A stretch of 5,056 nucleotides of DNA from Archangiaceae bacterium (GTDB lineage Bacteria; Myxococcota; Myxococcia; Myxococcales; Myxococcaceae), in contig JAHFDQ010000466.1 in assembly GCA_023248915.1 (NCBI GenBank), positions 1 through 5,056 on the forward strand, given 5' to 3'. Below the pieces are notes generated by a model. The model was not told the origin of the DNA. It made no database searches and worked only from the letters and a program-made list of their open reading frames with translations. Below are positions 4,372-5,056 of the stretch, piece by piece (the first letter of the stretch is position 1; the number at the start of each line of letters is the position of its first letter). Position numbers and translations under genes: made by a program.

Positions 4372-5056
4372 GGGCGCGGCTCGGGCTGGGCGGCGGCGGT
4401 CGGCCGGCCGGGAAAGAGCGCCCGGTACAGCCCGGGCATCAGCACCAGCGCCGCGACCGCGCTCCCGCTGATACCCAGGCCCACCGCCACGCCGATCGAC
4501 TGCAGCGCCCGGTGCTGGGCCAGGGCCAACGTGCCGAAGCCGGCAAGGGTGGTGCCCGAGGCGAGCAGCACGCCGAGCGCCTCGGTGCCGGTGGGCTCGC
4601 CCCGCCCCTCCAGGCCGTGGAGCACGAAGATTCCGTAGTCGACGCCGCAGCCCAGGACGAGCACCAGCGCGCTCGCCGAGACCAGGTTCAGCGGGGTGCC
4701 GGTCGCGGCGAGCAGTCCGACGGTGGCGAGCATTGCCAACACGCAGGGTAGGGTTGCCACCAGCGCCGCGCGAATCGACCGGTACGCCAGGCCGAGCAGA
4801 AGCACGTTGGCCAACAGCCCGACGCAGCACAGGAGCATGAGCTGCTTCGGAATCTGGGCCACGGTGTCCGCGGCCAGGGCGGCTCCGTCCACCAGCTTCG
4901 CGCCTCGCGGCAGGGCGAGCTCGAGGTTCGCTACCGACGAGCCTTCGGCGCGCTCGAAGGTGGTGATCGCCCTGCAGCCTTGACCAGGGTGGCAGCGGAG
5001 CGCCTGAGCCACCAGCGGGCCGAGCGAGGTACCGGCAAGCTGCTCGGGGACGAGCG
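4368..5056 (-). CDS. MMPL/RND-family exporter, C-terminal part (5' end outside window)
   Basis: The frame is open from the right edge to a TGA at 4370-4368, giving 228 complete residues. A GTG at 5012 is only an internal codon, because the frame continues unbroken to 5056. The visible part begins with the end of a periplasmic domain (about 1-70). Five membrane segments follow, at about 72-91, 97-118, 125-146, 160-178 and 186-208, and then a short Pro/Ala-rich cytoplasmic tail. The third segment carries GCGVDYGIF (135-143), the G-x-DYG signature whose Asp takes part in proton coupling in MMPL transporters. TTLAGFGTLAL and SIGVAVGLG are also typical of the MMPL C-terminal repeat. This layout matches TM8-TM12 of a 12-segment protein, so roughly 500-600 residues lie outside. 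Such proteins are inner-membrane, proton-driven exporters of lipids, polyenes, hopanoids or similar molecules. Its stop overlaps the lipoprotein start, so the two are co-expressed. Confidence 0.92.
   Translation of the reverse strand, partial: LVPEQLAGTSLGPLVAQALRCHPGQGCRAITTFERAEGSSVANLELALPRGAKLVDGAALAADTVAQIPKQLMLLCCVGLLANVLLLGLAYRSIRAALVATLPCVLAMLATVGLLAATGTPLNLVSASALVLVLGCGVDYGIFVLHGLEGRGEPTGTEALGVLLASGTTLAGFGTLALAQHRALQSIGVAVGLGISGSAVAALVLMPGLYRALFPGRPTAAAQPEPRP

Noticed and set aside
3760..4638. 292-residue plus-strand open frame opposite the lipoprotein and exporter
   Set aside because: It is an antisense shadow with Arg/Gly/Ala/His-rich composition and no recognisable domain.
4372..4830. 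Upstream extension of the lipoprotein frame (would give 385 residues)
   Set aside because: The extension mirrors the MMPL exporter gene in another frame and would destroy the signal peptide that begins at the GTG at 4371.
4368..5012. Complete 214-residue membrane protein starting at GTG 5012
   Set aside because: The frame is open to the window edge, and the segments match only the C-terminal half of an MMPL transporter, so this is a partial gene and the GTG is internal.

Overview
The window is GC-rich bacterial DNA with tightly packed genes, start-stop overlaps (GTGA, TTGA) and GTG and TTG starts. Codon third positions are strongly G/C. The gene content (an MMPL exporter with a small lipoprotein, a B12-binding radical SAM enzyme, and small toxin-antitoxin-like pairs) would suit a myxobacterium or a related high-GC proteobacterial lineage. 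That placement is inference; no rRNA or other phylogenetic marker is present.

Left edge (2-184, + strand): the last 60 codons of an unrecognised protein. About 50 bp later comes a compact toxin-antitoxin operon on the + strand (262-1129). It has a promoter-like TTGACG/TAGATT pair, a perfect 8+8 bp palindrome lying between the -10 and the Shine-Dalgarno sequence, a ribbon-helix-helix antitoxin, and an overlapping GNAT acetyltransferase toxin of the TacT/AtaT type. The toxin has an unusual C-terminal tail of about 39 residues.

Centre (1073-1995, - strand): a second two-gene unit runs toward the first. A small tryptophan-rich protein of 91 residues overlaps, by a TTGA junction, an AbiEii/AbiGii-family nucleotidyltransferase of 216 residues. 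The 3' ends of the nucleotidyltransferase and GNAT genes overlap by 57 bp on opposite strands. Two toxin-antitoxin-like modules therefore sit tail to tail with no gap. A 142-bp intergenic space (1996-2137) upstream of the second unit holds a long inverted repeat.

Right part (2138-5056, - strand): three genes in one direction, read right to left. They are the C-terminal half of an MMPL/RND-type membrane exporter (cut by the window edge), a putative lipoprotein resembling DUF3261/LolA-like proteins joined to it by a GTGA overlap, and, after an 89-bp gap, a complete B12-binding-domain radical SAM protein. An MMPL exporter followed by a DUF3261-type lipoprotein is a pairing known from aryl-polyene-type and related lipid or pigment clusters. 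The radical SAM enzyme may be a tailoring enzyme of such a pathway or an independent gene.

No tRNA, rRNA, CRISPR array, transposase or insertion sequence was seen.
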